From Pseudomonadota bacterium (GTDB lineage: Bacteria; Bdellovibrionota; Bacteriovoracia; Bacteriovoracales; Bacteriovoracaceae): 64,000 bases of DNA. The DNA is taken from positions 1-64,000 of the forward strand of contig JAIYDC010000029.1 of NCBI GenBank assembly GCA_027487685.1, written 5' to 3'. Positions 15,373 through 23,847 of the stretch are shown piece after piece (position 1 is the first letter of the stretch; the number at the start of each line of letters is the position of its first letter). Both the position numbers and the translations under genes were made by a program. Under the pieces are notes generated by a model. That model did no database searches. It had not been told where the DNA came from and saw nothing but the letters and a program-made list of their open reading frames with translations.

Positions 15373-16014
15373 CTAGAGATCGTCGTCTTCTTCTGCTTCC
15401 TCGTCTGCCTTCTTCTTAGGACCTTTGACATACTCAACGTCTTCGTCGAGTTCATCAATCTCGTCTTCTTCCTCTGGGGAGTCTAGGCCTTCTTCGTAAC
15501 CCCATCCGTAGCCGTAGCTCGCTTCCTCTTCTTCATCGGCCACCGCATCAGCAGGCTTGCCCTCGCCCTCTTCCTCATCGTCAGCATCAAACTCAGCATC
15601 GAAGTCATCGTTGATAGAGTCCGCAGTGTAGTCATCGCCTAAGTTGGCAGCGGCATGAGCGGGAGCCTTGGCAGTAACGATTTCTTTAACAGGAGATTTT
15701 TTTTCTTTCGTAGCCTTCGGTGTGGCCTTAGGAGCTGGCTTAGCGGCCGCAGTTTTCTTTGGCACGGCCTTCGTCTTTGCCGCGACTTTGGCAGCTGCCT
15801 TGGGAGCAGCTTTAGGGGCGGCTTTCTTAGTCACCTTTTTCACGACCTTCTTCGGCGCTACAACTTTCTTCGCCGGTGCCTTCTTCTTAGGAGCAGCCTT
15901 CGACGGTGTCGCTTTCTTAGTTGCTATTTTCTTAGCCGCTTTCTTAGGGGCAGCTTTTTTGGCGACCTTTGGGGCTGCCTTCTTTGTTACTTTTTTGGTC
16001 TTTTTCGTGGCCAC
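15373..16014 (-). CDS. Histone H1-like basic protein with acidic C-terminal tail
   Basis: A 213-aa two-part protein. Residues 1-115 are Lys/Ala/Pro repeats of the KKAAPKK type, as in eukaryotic H1 tails and bacterial H1-like nucleoid proteins. Residues about 125-213 are strongly acidic (DDEEEGEGKPADAVADEEEE, then YGYGWGYEEG) and close with DEEAEEDDDL. The basic half should bind DNA or RNA without sequence specificity; the acidic half could shield it or contact proteins. The start is GTG with AAGGAT upstream, a strong promoter precedes it and a terminator follows, so it is a monocistronic, probably abundant product. Confidence 0.8.
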   Translation of the reverse strand: MATKKTKKVTKKAAPKVAKKAAPKKAAKKIATKKATPSKAAPKKKAPAKKVVAPKKVVKKVTKKAAPKAAPKAAAKVAAKTKAVPKKTAAAKPAPKATPKATKEKKSPVKEIVTAKAPAHAAANLGDDYTADSINDDFDAEFDADDEEEGEGKPADAVADEEEEASYGYGWGYEEGLDSPEEEDEIDELDEDVEYVKGPKKKADEEAEEDDDL

Positions 16015-16058
16015 AAAAGATCCTTTTGAAGAAGTGGAAGTATGTATAAGACCCCACT

Positions 16059-16088
16059 ATTATAGGGCCCCGCTGAGGATCTTATCAA
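16059..16088 (-). promoter_or_regulatory. Strong promoter of the H1-like gene
   Basis: On the minus strand TTGATA (16088-16083) and a perfect TATAAT (16064-16059) are 18 nt apart, 45 nt before the GTG start. Confidence 0.75.
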
Positions 16089-16099
16089 GAGGCGAAAAA

Positions 16100-18883
16100 T
16101 TAATACTTAATTGAGGAAAAATCCTCACCGAGCGTATCAAGCGAGTTCCGGAACGCTGTCTGTTTGGTATCGTCTCCCGTGCCTGTTGGGTTGACAGTGC
16201 CTTCAGAGTGAATGAGGAAGGTGGTGTTATCGTACCTCGGGCCCCCACCGGATTGCAGTGATTCAAGTGTGACAAACTTTGTAGAATAGAAGTTACGACG
16301 CATCCTGTCACTTATATCTGTAGAGAGAGGACTGATAAATGAACCGTCAAAATTGGCACCCGTAAATGGTCCTGGCATATAGGCCGTCATGAGCCGGAGG
16401 TTGTCAGCGTTTTTATCGTAGGAATACTCTAACTGGTAGTACGTTGGATCATAGGAGGCAGTGGCAGGGTTGTTACCAGAAAAATACTCCTGGAGAAGGC
16501 TTCCCAGTGGCTTAGGGCAACCCGCAGGGTCCGCCGGCGCCAGGGCAGGCCTCACGGGTCCGCCATAGTAGAAATAGAGGAAGCGTCCGGCGAGGCTAGA
16601 GCAAGACTCTGGCATGAGGGTGATGTCGTTGGCCGCAAAGTCGATGTCTGATATTCCTTTGGCGGATCGGATCACTCCCTGGGCGGCACCTTGGGCGCCC
16701 CCGGCCAGATTGTCCTTCTCTTTGAAGACTGCGAGGGCGGCTTTATTCATCGCCATCTTATACTTCGTCATGCCCGTTTCTTGAGCACCCATGAATTCAT
16801 AGATAGCGCTAAGGACTTCCTGGGCTGAGCTATAGAGGACGTCGACTTGATCGTTGGCCTTAAATAGAGGCGCGTAAACCCGCGTGCGGTAGACATCTAT
16901 TCCATTCTTACTAACCGGCCCTCCTTCGTCAGTAATGAAGCCGAAGGAATCAAGACCTGATCCGAGGTTTAATGCCTCATTCGGTGTTGGGATGAGATAG
17001 TTTGCGGCTTCGTAAAGGGTCGGTGCCTTGATTCGAGCGATCTCAGCATCGAGGTCGCTGGGAGAGATTGTTGGGCTTAGGGCCGAGCCCTTAAATTTTT
17101 TGAACTGATACTGAGCATAGAGTCCCACTGGCTGTTCAGTACTCGGATTTTTTGCATCAAGGATATGGATGCGGTCTGTGGCCAGGGTGTAGCCAGTTCC
17201 CTTAAAGGGCACTTCATAATCGTAGACAAGATTGGGGACGCCGAACTGAACGCCGCCGGCGTCGGCTAGCTTACCTCCGAGAGGTTTGTCGGGGGCTTCG
17301 AGCCAGAACGACCCCGGTGCCTGGGTGGAGTTGGTCGGCAGTGGCAGTCCTGGGATGAACTTCAGACCTCCGGCGGTCGTTTCGCTGTAGAGCTTACCCC
17401 GAATAGTGACGCCGTCAAATTTGTAAGAGGTCATGTAGGGGAGGGAGCGTAGCTTCAGTGAATCGGTTCGGCCCACGATATAATTCTCGTTTTGCTTCTG
17501 AGTAAAAAGCATAGGCCCAATCCGGCCTCCCATAGGCTTGGCCGCGGCGTAGGCGGTGAGGATGACGGGCCCTTCCATGAACGGATTAAACATTCCGACG
17601 AACTCAGCTTCGCCTTTCACAGCGTAGTAGGTAAGGACGTCTGGATCTTTGTAGAATCCCATCGGGTAGCCGGGGACAGGAATCGCCACCTTCGAGACGT
17701 CACAGGCACCGGAGGTTTTATCGTCGTTTCGGGGAAACATGGCCGCGTAGAAGATGGCGTAGTTCACCATCATGAGCTTAAGATCCACCCATTGCTTTTC
17801 GTACTGCTTGTCTTTCGGGATCAGAAGATTACTAGCGTTGGCCTCGTTCGGATAGCTCACCTTCTTGGGTGGAAGCTCAGTGAGAGTGAAAGATGACTTC
17901 ATCTCATTGTCTTCCTCGTTCCCGAGGTTCCGGTAGCCCGAATAGAAGGCCTTAACGATGCGCTCGTTCCCGAGGCGTTGCTCCTGAGAGATGGCGGTGA
18001 TGGATTTCGTGCAGTTCGTGAGGCTTGTGGACCCATTGGCGCAGACCTTGCCTTGTTCCGCCGGTCGGTTCATGACAAACTCTAGGTTTCGGATCCGGAG
18101 TGCCAGTTCAACGGCACGAGGCCACGCTCCCTGCCGGTCTGAGAGGATCGCCGGGCCACGTCCCGCGAGGGACTCGTCCATGCTGTTCGAGAGGACGTTG
18201 TAGGTCCAGGTGGTCGCGACGGTCATGTTGAGATCGGAGCGGTCCACGCAGTCGGCGATCTTAGTGGAGATGAGCACGTCAGTGAACGCCCTTGATGCCT
18301 CTTCTGCACCCGGAAGATTCGAGGAGCCGAACTCAGGAAGACCCGGAACCGAGTAGCGCTTACAGATGTTCGTCTTCGACCCGGCGATGTGGATGCATAC
18401 CGCAGGAATGTTGAACTGGTCCTCGGTCTGGACTCCGGAGAGCACGTTGACGTCCTTCTCCAGCTTAAAGCGCATCACACCTGCGTCCCCGGGATTTTCG
18501 ACGTCAGCGATATTGAGGTTTCCGATCACGTAGTACTTGTAGAGCCACTCTTTATAGATGTTGCGCATTTCCCAGTTGAGATAAGCGATTTTTGTGAGTT
18601 GGCGCGCCTGCACAGATGCCCCGGCAAAGGCCGCCGCATCAGTCGCGTTTTGAAGGTTGATTTTCGCTTTTACAAAGAGGCCTACGTTGATCACGAACGC
18701 CACAATCGTGATCATCACCACAAGCGAGGCGGAGAAAAAAATGCTGATTTGTCCCCGCTCGTTTACGAGCAGGGCCATTCGGGGGGTTCGTTTTGCCACT
18801 GGCGCCAATTCTTGTCGGTTAAAGCTGGTGAATTTACGTCTCCTTATTTTGGTACGTGTCTTGCCTTGTGTAAAGTCATCCAA
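16100..18883 (-). CDS. Large TadG-like (Tad N-terminal domain) pilus-associated/secreted protein
   Basis: A 927-aa protein. Residues about 42-85 (ERGQISIFFSASLVVMITIV then INLQNATDAAAFAGASVQ) match the TadG/TadE-like N-terminal segment found in tight-adherence pilus loci: one membrane helix followed by the NATDAAAxAGA signature. The remaining 840 residues are extracytoplasmic, hydrophilic and unfamiliar. The basic N-terminus before the helix is longer than usual; ATG at 18778 (MALLVNERGQ) is an alternative start, and neither has a good ribosome site. No tadA, tadB, tadC or prepilin gene lies nearby, so its partners are elsewhere or it works alone. Confidence 0.75.
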   Translation of the reverse strand: MDDFTQGKTRTKIRRRKFTSFNRQELAPVAKRTPRMALLVNERGQISIFFSASLVVMITIVAFVINVGLFVKAKINLQNATDAAAFAGASVQARQLTKIAYLNWEMRNIYKEWLYKYYVIGNLNIADVENPGDAGVMRFKLEKDVNVLSGVQTEDQFNIPAVCIHIAGSKTNICKRYSVPGLPEFGSSNLPGAEEASRAFTDVLISTKIADCVDRSDLNMTVATTWTYNVLSNSMDESLAGRGPAILSDRQGAWPRAVELALRIRNLEFVMNRPAEQGKVCANGSTSLTNCTKSITAISQEQRLGNERIVKAFYSGYRNLGNEEDNEMKSSFTLTELPPKKVSYPNEANASNLLIPKDKQYEKQWVDLKLMMVNYAIFYAAMFPRNDDKTSGACDVSKVAIPVPGYPMGFYKDPDVLTYYAVKGEAEFVGMFNPFMEGPVILTAYAAAKPMGGRIGPMLFTQKQNENYIVGRTDSLKLRSLPYMTSYKFDGVTIRGKLYSETTAGGLKFIPGLPLPTNSTQAPGSFWLEAPDKPLGGKLADAGGVQFGVPNLVYDYEVPFKGTGYTLATDRIHILDAKNPSTEQPVGLYAQYQFKKFKGSALSPTISPSDLDAEIARIKAPTLYEAANYLIPTPNEALNLGSGLDSFGFITDEGGPVSKNGIDVYRTRVYAPLFKANDQVDVLYSSAQEVLSAIYEFMGAQETGMTKYKMAMNKAALAVFKEKDNLAGGAQGAAQGVIRSAKGISDIDFAANDITLMPESCSSLAGRFLYFYYGGPVRPALAPADPAGCPKPLGSLLQEYFSGNNPATASYDPTYYQLEYSYDKNADNLRLMTAYMPGPFTGANFDGSFISPLSTDISDRMRRNFYSTKFVTLESLQSGGGPRYDNTTFLIHSEGTVNPTGTGDDTKQTAFRNSLDTLGEDFSSIKY

Positions 18884-18978
18884 AGGGTACCGATCTTTGG
18901 TAGCGGTACGTATGTCGAATTCGGTAAGCCTTTCCTAGCATCCCACCTTTTTCTACCCCGCCACAACAGTTCACCACC

Positions 18979-19010
18979 CTAGGCATCGCAGGATGCCTAG
19001 AGGTTCTTTT
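18979..19010 (+). terminator. Plus-strand hairpin with T-rich tail upstream of 19091
   Basis: A 9-bp perfect stem CTAGGCATC/GATGCCTAG with a 4-nt loop, then AGGTTCTTTT. No plus-strand gene ends here, so it is an orphan terminator or leader structure in the divergent region. Confidence 0.5.
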
Positions 19011-19090
19011 CTCAGGGTAAAGCGAGGCAAAATCTGCTAGCTCAAGGCGAGGTGCCCGAAGATGTGTTCTAATACTCTTAGGAGGAGTGA

Positions 19091-19474
19091 ATGAAGAAGA
19101 CCACGCGAGATTGTTTTTGCGCCCTATGCCGGTCACCCCGGAAGCTCCGCTACTCGCGGTACCTGACAACGCTCCACTATGGCCAGATCCTGGTCCTAGC
19201 TCTTGTCTTCACCTCTGCCACCTTTCCGCTTTTTGGCTGGAAGGGAGTGGGCTCACTTCCCCTGATCTGGGCGCTCTTTGAGAGCATCCACAAGTCGCTC
19301 TACCGCAAAGATCTGATGTGTCCTTATTGCGGCTTCGATCCGAAATGGTACAAAAAAGACGTCAAATTCGCCCGCCAGAAGGTCGAAGAGTTTCTGAAAC
19401 AAAACCCGGATAGCCCCGTTCTTCGACGAGTTGAGTCTCAATCCTCTGAGATTACTTACTCGCGATCGAATTAA
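19091..19474 (+). CDS. Small membrane protein with split zinc-ribbon cysteines
   Basis: A 127-aa protein. An N-terminal cysteine cluster (DCFCALCRSP) is followed by two membrane segments (QILVLALVFTSATFPLFGW and VGSLPLIWALFESI), then a second pair, CPYCGFDP. Cys pairs on both sides of a hairpin of helices suggest one metal site on the cytoplasmic face. The C-terminal 45 residues are charged and helical. An AGGAGG site precedes the ATG. No family recognised. Confidence 0.7.
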   Translation: MKKTTRDCFCALCRSPRKLRYSRYLTTLHYGQILVLALVFTSATFPLFGWKGVGSLPLIWALFESIHKSLYRKDLMCPYCGFDPKWYKKDVKFARQKVEEFLKQNPDSPVLRRVESQSSEITYSRSN

Positions 19475-19665
19475 TTTTGGTGAGCCGCGCAAAAACTCAT
19501 TTGATTCCAGTATTTACCATCCGCTCTTTTGGTATCGTTCTTTCATCTGGTAAGGGTTAGAAAGGAAATAAACTTTTCCCATCACCCCTAACTGCGGTAA
19601 GAAAGGAAGAATAGGAAACCTTATAACACCAATCATTCGCATCCTATGCGACTAAGGAGCATTTC

Positions 19666-20124
19666 ATGAGCGTAAATAAAGTTATTTTACTCGGACGACT
19701 CGGGCAGGACCCTGAGCTTAAGTACACACCGGGAGGTTCTGCGGTTTGTAACTTCTCTCTCGCTACGACTGAGTCCTGGACAGACAAGGCCGGTCAGAAA
19801 CAAGAGAAGACCGAATGGCACCGTGTTGTTGTTTGGGGCAAGCTCGCTGAGCTCTGTAACCAATACCTCGCCAAGGGCCGGCAAGCTTTTCTTGAGGGGC
19901 GTCTGCAGACTCGCTCTTGGGATGATAAGGATGGAAATAAGCGCTACACCACTGAGATCCTGGCCTCGACGGTCCAGTTCATCGGGGGCCCTTCTGCCAA
20001 CGCGAACGCTGGTGCTAGTACCGGTGCTGGAGTCGATACGTCGTACTCTCAGGCCCCGGCCCGTGAGCAGGAGTATCAAGTTTCCTCTGACGCCTCTTTC
20101 GCTGCCGACGATATCCCGTTCTAG
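19666..20124 (+). CDS. ssb: Single-stranded DNA-binding protein
   Basis: Binds ssDNA during replication, repair and recombination. The OB fold spans residues 1-108 ([61 protein letters not shown]). It is followed by a Gly/Ala/Ser linker and the acidic tip DDIPF that recruits partner proteins. The length of 152 aa is normal. TAAGGAG precedes the ATG. Single gene with its own terminator. Confidence 0.97.
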   Translation: MSVNKVILLGRLGQDPELKYTPGGSAVCNFSLATTESWTDKAGQKQEKTEWHRVVVWGKLAELCNQYLAKGRQAFLEGRLQTRSWDDKDGNKRYTTEILASTVQFIGGPSANANAGASTGAGVDTSYSQAPAREQEYQVSSDASFAADDIPF

Positions 20125-20152
20125 GCAAACGACACTGTCAAGAATTCTATTC

Positions 20153-20181
20153 AGGCCCACTTTTAAGTGGGCCTTTTAATT
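20153..20181 (+). terminator. Terminator after ssb
   Basis: AGGCCCACTT and AAGTGGGCCTT form a GC-rich stem followed by TTAATTTG, about 30 nt after the ssb stop. Confidence 0.8.
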
Positions 20182-20234
20182 TGAGTTTTAAATTGCCTTA
20201 CTCTATCCTCCCCTAAAAGTGCTATAATTGACTT

Positions 20235-21371
20235 ATGGACATGAAGACCAGTTTTTTTTCGGTCAGGCACGACCTTATTCCCAGTGAGGAACCTCTTCCT
20301 TTTGACCTCTTCGTGAACTCTTCCGTCGTGAAGGGCAAGGAGAAGTTCGTTCGCATTTTTCCATCCGGCGGAACGCTCCATCGGGATGAACTTGAAGAGT
20401 TTCACCGAAAGTACTTTCAGCTCTACATCCCGGAAGAGCAGAGGAAGAGTTTTCTTAAGGGCCTTGTGAAGTCTGGCGTCGATGACGTTCAAAAGACGAA
20501 TGTCCTCAAAGATGCTGCTCTCGATTACCTCAATAACATTTTCCATAAAGAGTTTTCCACTGAACTCCTGTCTGAGAACATTGAAGCGTGCCGCGAGGTC
20601 GTCGAGAATATGGTGGATGTACTTGATCACCATAATATCGACTCCCTTAGAACATTGATCGGAAATCTTTCGTTCCATGATTTCTACACCTTTGATCATT
20701 CCATCAATGTCTCTATGTATTGTATCCAGATCTACCGATCGGCGAACCCACGGGCGACACGCAGAGAACTTACCCACGTTGGCCTCGGCGGTCTTCTCCA
20801 CGACCTAGGTAAAATAAAAATCCCGACACACATCTTGAATAATCCTGGTGGGCTCTCAAACGAGGAGTACCAAACCATCAAGCGTCACCCTGATTACGGA
20901 CTGGATCTTCTCCTTAATGGCCACTGCGAGGTCGGAGGTGGTGTAGACCTGAAGATCATCGCCCGCGTGGTGCATGAACATCACGAGAACTTCGATGGGA
21001 CCGGCTATCCTAAGAAGCTCAAGGGGAAGGAAGAGATTCACCTTTATGCGCGAGTCTGTACAATCGCAGACTTCTTTGATGCGATTACGACCAAGCGCTC
21101 GTATAACGAAGTACTGTCGATCCAGGATGCGATGAATACCATGCGCAAGTTCCGGGGCATCAAGCTCGATCCAGACCTCTTCGATGTCTTTGACCGCCAC
21201 GTCCGGTACGTGCGCGCAGATAACTCAAAGGATCTTCGGCTTGCTGACTCCTTCGACCCAACCTTGCCTTATGCTAAGCTTCCGGTCGAGGAGATCAAGC
21301 GCACGGTGAAAGAGGCCGACTTTGGAAAAATTAAGGTCGTCGATCCAGATAAGAAGAAGCCCAAAAACTAA
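20235..21371 (+). CDS. HD-GYP domain phosphodiesterase, probable c-di-GMP hydrolase
   Basis: A 378-aa protein. The N-terminal ~145 residues form an uncharacterised, probably sensory or regulatory region. The HD-GYP domain follows: HD in GGLLHDLGKIKIP, HEHH then NFDGTGYP, and the block RVCTIADFFDAITTKRSY. All ligands expected for an active enzyme are present. It should lower c-di-GMP (or a related cyclic dinucleotide) and so affect motility or surface behaviour. No membrane segment, so cytoplasmic. Monocistronic. Confidence 0.92.
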   Translation: MDMKTSFFSVRHDLIPSEEPLPFDLFVNSSVVKGKEKFVRIFPSGGTLHRDELEEFHRKYFQLYIPEEQRKSFLKGLVKSGVDDVQKTNVLKDAALDYLNNIFHKEFSTELLSENIEACREVVENMVDVLDHHNIDSLRTLIGNLSFHDFYTFDHSINVSMYCIQIYRSANPRATRRELTHVGLGGLLHDLGKIKIPTHILNNPGGLSNEEYQTIKRHPDYGLDLLLNGHCEVGGGVDLKIIARVVHEHHENFDGTGYPKKLKGKEEIHLYARVCTIADFFDAITTKRSYNEVLSIQDAMNTMRKFRGIKLDPDLFDVFDRHVRYVRADNSKDLRLADSFDPTLPYAKLPVEEIKRTVKEADFGKIKVVDPDKKKPKN

Positions 21372-21399
21372 AAAGGGATGAGTTTGCTCATCCCTTTTT
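21370..21399. terminator. Bidirectional terminator between the HD-GYP gene and secG
   Basis: AAAAGGGATGAG, loop TTTG, CTCATCCCTTTT: a 12-bp perfect stem with A and T runs on each side, between convergent genes. Confidence 0.92.
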
Positions 21400-21421
21400 A
21401 AAGAATAATACTGATTAGGAA

Positions 21422-21847
21422 TTACTGGTTCGTTGTCGGCTTTGTGGCCGGAACAGGTGCTGTTGGCGTGGAATTTGTAGCTGCCGGCCCATCTTGAACC
21501 TGAGAAGTCCCATCTCCAGCAGGAGCTGATTGAAGTCCTTTCTTATCAAGTGCCTGAACGTCAGAGTTGAGCGGGGCCGCCACTGGTGCTTCATTATCGA
21601 AGAGTGACCGTTTTGACTCACGCGACTTGATCGTAGTGAGGACAATCGAGTTAACCATGAAGCTTATCGCAAGTACCGAGGTAAGCTTGGTCATAAAGTT
21701 GCCCTTGGCAGAGCTTGAGAAGACGGCCTGAGAAGCACCCCCACCCATGACAGCTCCCATCTCTGCACCCTTTCCAAACTGAAGGAGAACAGCGGTAACG
21801 AGGAGGACGCAGATGATGACGTGAAAAACGATAAGGAAAGTAATCAT
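21422..21847 (-). CDS. secG: Protein translocase subunit SecG
   Basis: Accessory subunit of the SecYEG channel. It has two membrane helices (residues about 1-22 and 54-72) around the conserved GGGASQAVFSSSAKGNFMTKLT loop, as in all SecG proteins. The C-terminal 65 residues are a Pro/Ala/Thr-rich cytoplasmic extension longer than in E. coli. It lies 58 nt downstream of tpiA, an arrangement common in many bacteria. Confidence 0.94.
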   Translation of the reverse strand: MITFLIVFHVIICVLLVTAVLLQFGKGAEMGAVMGGGASQAVFSSSAKGNFMTKLTSVLAISFMVNSIVLTTIKSRESKRSLFDNEAPVAAPLNSDVQALDKKGLQSAPAGDGTSQVQDGPAATNSTPTAPVPATKPTTNQ

Positions 21848-21905
21848 AGTGGTTTAAACTCCGGGTAAGAAAATTAGTTTTAGCAAAGCTCTTAAACAAA
21901 AACAA

Positions 21906-22634
21906 TTACATATCGCCACAAAGCGCTAAAAAATCCCTGGCCTTTAGACTCGCCCCACCAACGAGACCCCCGTCGATGTCCTTTTGTGCCAGTAATTCTT
22001 CTACGTTATCCGGTTTGACCGAGCCGCCGTAAAGGATTCTAGTTTGATGGCCAAAAGCAGGAAACTTGGCGGTCAGGATCGACCGGATGAACCCATGAAC
22101 CTCTTGTGCCTGGAGCGGAGATGCCGTTTTTCCAGTCCCGATCGCCCAAACGGGTTCGTAGGCGATGATAAGATTCTCTACTGTTGCTTTCGATTGGTCA
22201 TTCAGGCCCTGATGCAATTGATCTTCAATGAGAGAAAGGGTTAAACCCTGATCCCGTTCTTTCAGAGTCTCTCCCACGCAGTAGATGACCGTGAGGCCTT
22301 CATTAAGAGCGGTGGAAATCTTTGGATTGAGATTCCGAGAGTTCTCAGTAAAGTATTGCCGTCGCTCTGAATGGCCCAAAATGACGAAATGTCCGCCCAT
22401 CTCCTTGAACGTCCGAGGCGAGATCTCTCCGGTGTAGGCACCCTCGACGTGCTCTGAGCAGTTCTGGATCCCCGCTTTAAGTGGAGAGTTGATGACGAGT
22501 TTCACGTAAAGCGCCTGCGGGGCAATCCAAGCTTCGCGCCTACCGCTATACTTCGCCACGAACGCTTCGAGGTATTCGGTGCACTCCTTGCCGTTCTTGT
22601 TCATCTTCCAGTTACCCACCATCAGCTTCTTCAT
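21906..22634 (-). CDS. tpiA: Triosephosphate isomerase
   Basis: Interconverts dihydroxyacetone phosphate and glyceraldehyde 3-phosphate in glycolysis and gluconeogenesis. TIM-barrel motifs are all present: GNWKMNKN at the N-terminus, GHSERRQYF with the catalytic His, AYEPVWAIGTGKTAS with the catalytic Glu and loop 6, and ILYGGSVKPDN plus GGLVGGASLKA for phosphate binding. 242 aa is slightly short but complete. The start is 2 nt after the pgk stop, so it is co-translated. Confidence 0.97.
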   Translation of the reverse strand: MKKLMVGNWKMNKNGKECTEYLEAFVAKYSGRREAWIAPQALYVKLVINSPLKAGIQNCSEHVEGAYTGEISPRTFKEMGGHFVILGHSERRQYFTENSRNLNPKISTALNEGLTVIYCVGETLKERDQGLTLSLIEDQLHQGLNDQSKATVENLIIAYEPVWAIGTGKTASPLQAQEVHGFIRSILTAKFPAFGHQTRILYGGSVKPDNVEELLAQKDIDGGLVGGASLKARDFLALCGDM

Positions 22635-22636
22635 CG

Positions 22637-23824
22637 TTAGACTCCGAGTCTCAGGGCTTGAACACCTGGAAGCTCTCCCTTCTCAATGTACTCGAGAGAG
22701 GCTCCGCCACCAGTAGAGACATGAGAAAACTTATCCGCTTCTCCCGAAGCATGAACCGCTGCAACGGAGTCGCCGCCGCCTACAACAGAAAACGCCCTCG
22801 TCTCTGCGATGGTGTGGGCTATCGCCATGGTTCCCTTGGCAAAGTCGTTATTTTCAAAGAGCCCCATTGGCCCATTCCAGAAAATCGTCTTGGCCGTTCG
22901 GATATGATCTGCATAGGCCTTAATGGTAAGTGGCCCAATGTCGAGTCCAAGCTGTTCAGACGGAATGCTCTGACCAGGGCACGGGAGCGGCGGTCCTCCG
23001 AATTCTATTGCTGTGACATGATCCTTTGGAAGCTGGATCTTGCCACCACGATCTGCGATGAGCAGTTGCTTGGCGAGGGCAACGTCCTCAGCAGAGCAAA
23101 GAGATTTGCCAACTTCATACCCCTTGGCCTTGAGGAAGGGGTAGGCCATGGCCCCGCCAATCAGCAGTGTGTCTACAAGGACGAGCATCTTTTCAATCGT
23201 TTTGATTTTGTCTGAAACCTTTGCGCCTCCGATGATGGCCACAAATGGTTTAGCCGGTTTTTCAAGAAGCGCCCCGAGTGAATCGATTTCTTTTTTCATC
23301 AACAGGCCTGGATAAGCACGGTTTTTAAAGAAAGCATTGATCGCATAGGTGGATGCGTGCTTTCTATGGGCCGCTCCGAAAGCATCATTGACGTAGATGT
23401 CCCCATACTGGGAGAGCTTCTCTGCCAGTTCCATATCATTCTTTTCTTCACCTGGATGGAACCGGACGTTCTCCAGGAGCACGAGCTTAGTCTCAGGAAG
23501 AAGCAGAAGGTTTTTAACGCCGTTGTCGACCGGTGACTCGGAAAGGATGACGTCTATCCCTAGCTTTTGCGCCAGGTAGGAAGCGACGGGCTCCAGGGAG
23601 TACTTGGGATTCGGTTCTCCGTCCGGTCGGCCTAAGTGGCTAATCATGACAATCTTAGTTACCCCTTTTTCGAGGAGCAGCTGGATGGTAGGGATCGCAA
23701 GGTCAATGCGGCTCGCATCCGTGATGGTCCGCGGTTCCGTTTTGGTGAGAGGAACGTTGAAGTCGAAGCGCGCTACGACCTTCTTGCCTTTGAGGTCTGC
23801 GTCCTGAAGCGACTTAAGATGCAT
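22637..23824 (-). CDS. pgk: Phosphoglycerate kinase
   Basis: Transfers phosphate from 1,3-bisphosphoglycerate to ADP. Diagnostic stretches include VVARFDFNVPLTK, ISHLGRPDGEPNPKYSL, NDAFGAAHRKHAST, IIGGAKVSDKI, WNGPMGLFE and SVVGGGDSVAAV. The length of 395 aa is normal. Middle gene of gap-pgk-tpiA, 23 nt downstream of gap. Confidence 0.97.
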   Translation of the reverse strand: MHLKSLQDADLKGKKVVARFDFNVPLTKTEPRTITDASRIDLAIPTIQLLLEKGVTKIVMISHLGRPDGEPNPKYSLEPVASYLAQKLGIDVILSESPVDNGVKNLLLLPETKLVLLENVRFHPGEEKNDMELAEKLSQYGDIYVNDAFGAAHRKHASTYAINAFFKNRAYPGLLMKKEIDSLGALLEKPAKPFVAIIGGAKVSDKIKTIEKMLVLVDTLLIGGAMAYPFLKAKGYEVGKSLCSAEDVALAKQLLIADRGGKIQLPKDHVTAIEFGGPPLPCPGQSIPSEQLGLDIGPLTIKAYADHIRTAKTIFWNGPMGLFENNDFAKGTMAIAHTIAETRAFSVVGGGDSVAAVHASGEADKFSHVSTGGGASLEYIEKGELPGVQALRLGV

Positions 23825-23847
23825 GGTGAGCTCCGCGGGTGAGGTGG

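Noticed and set aside
15668-16114. 148-aa plus-strand ORF opposite the H1-like gene
   Set aside because: Its Ala/Phe-rich sequence is the reverse complement of Lys/Ala codons, with no own ribosome site; a shadow.
18389-18982. 197-aa plus-strand ORF opposite the tadG-like gene
   Set aside because: His/Val-rich antisense frame with no family features and no ribosome site.
20163-20801. 212-aa minus-strand ORF opposite the HD-GYP gene
   Set aside because: Antisense of the N-terminal part of a clear HD-GYP protein, without a ribosome site or family.
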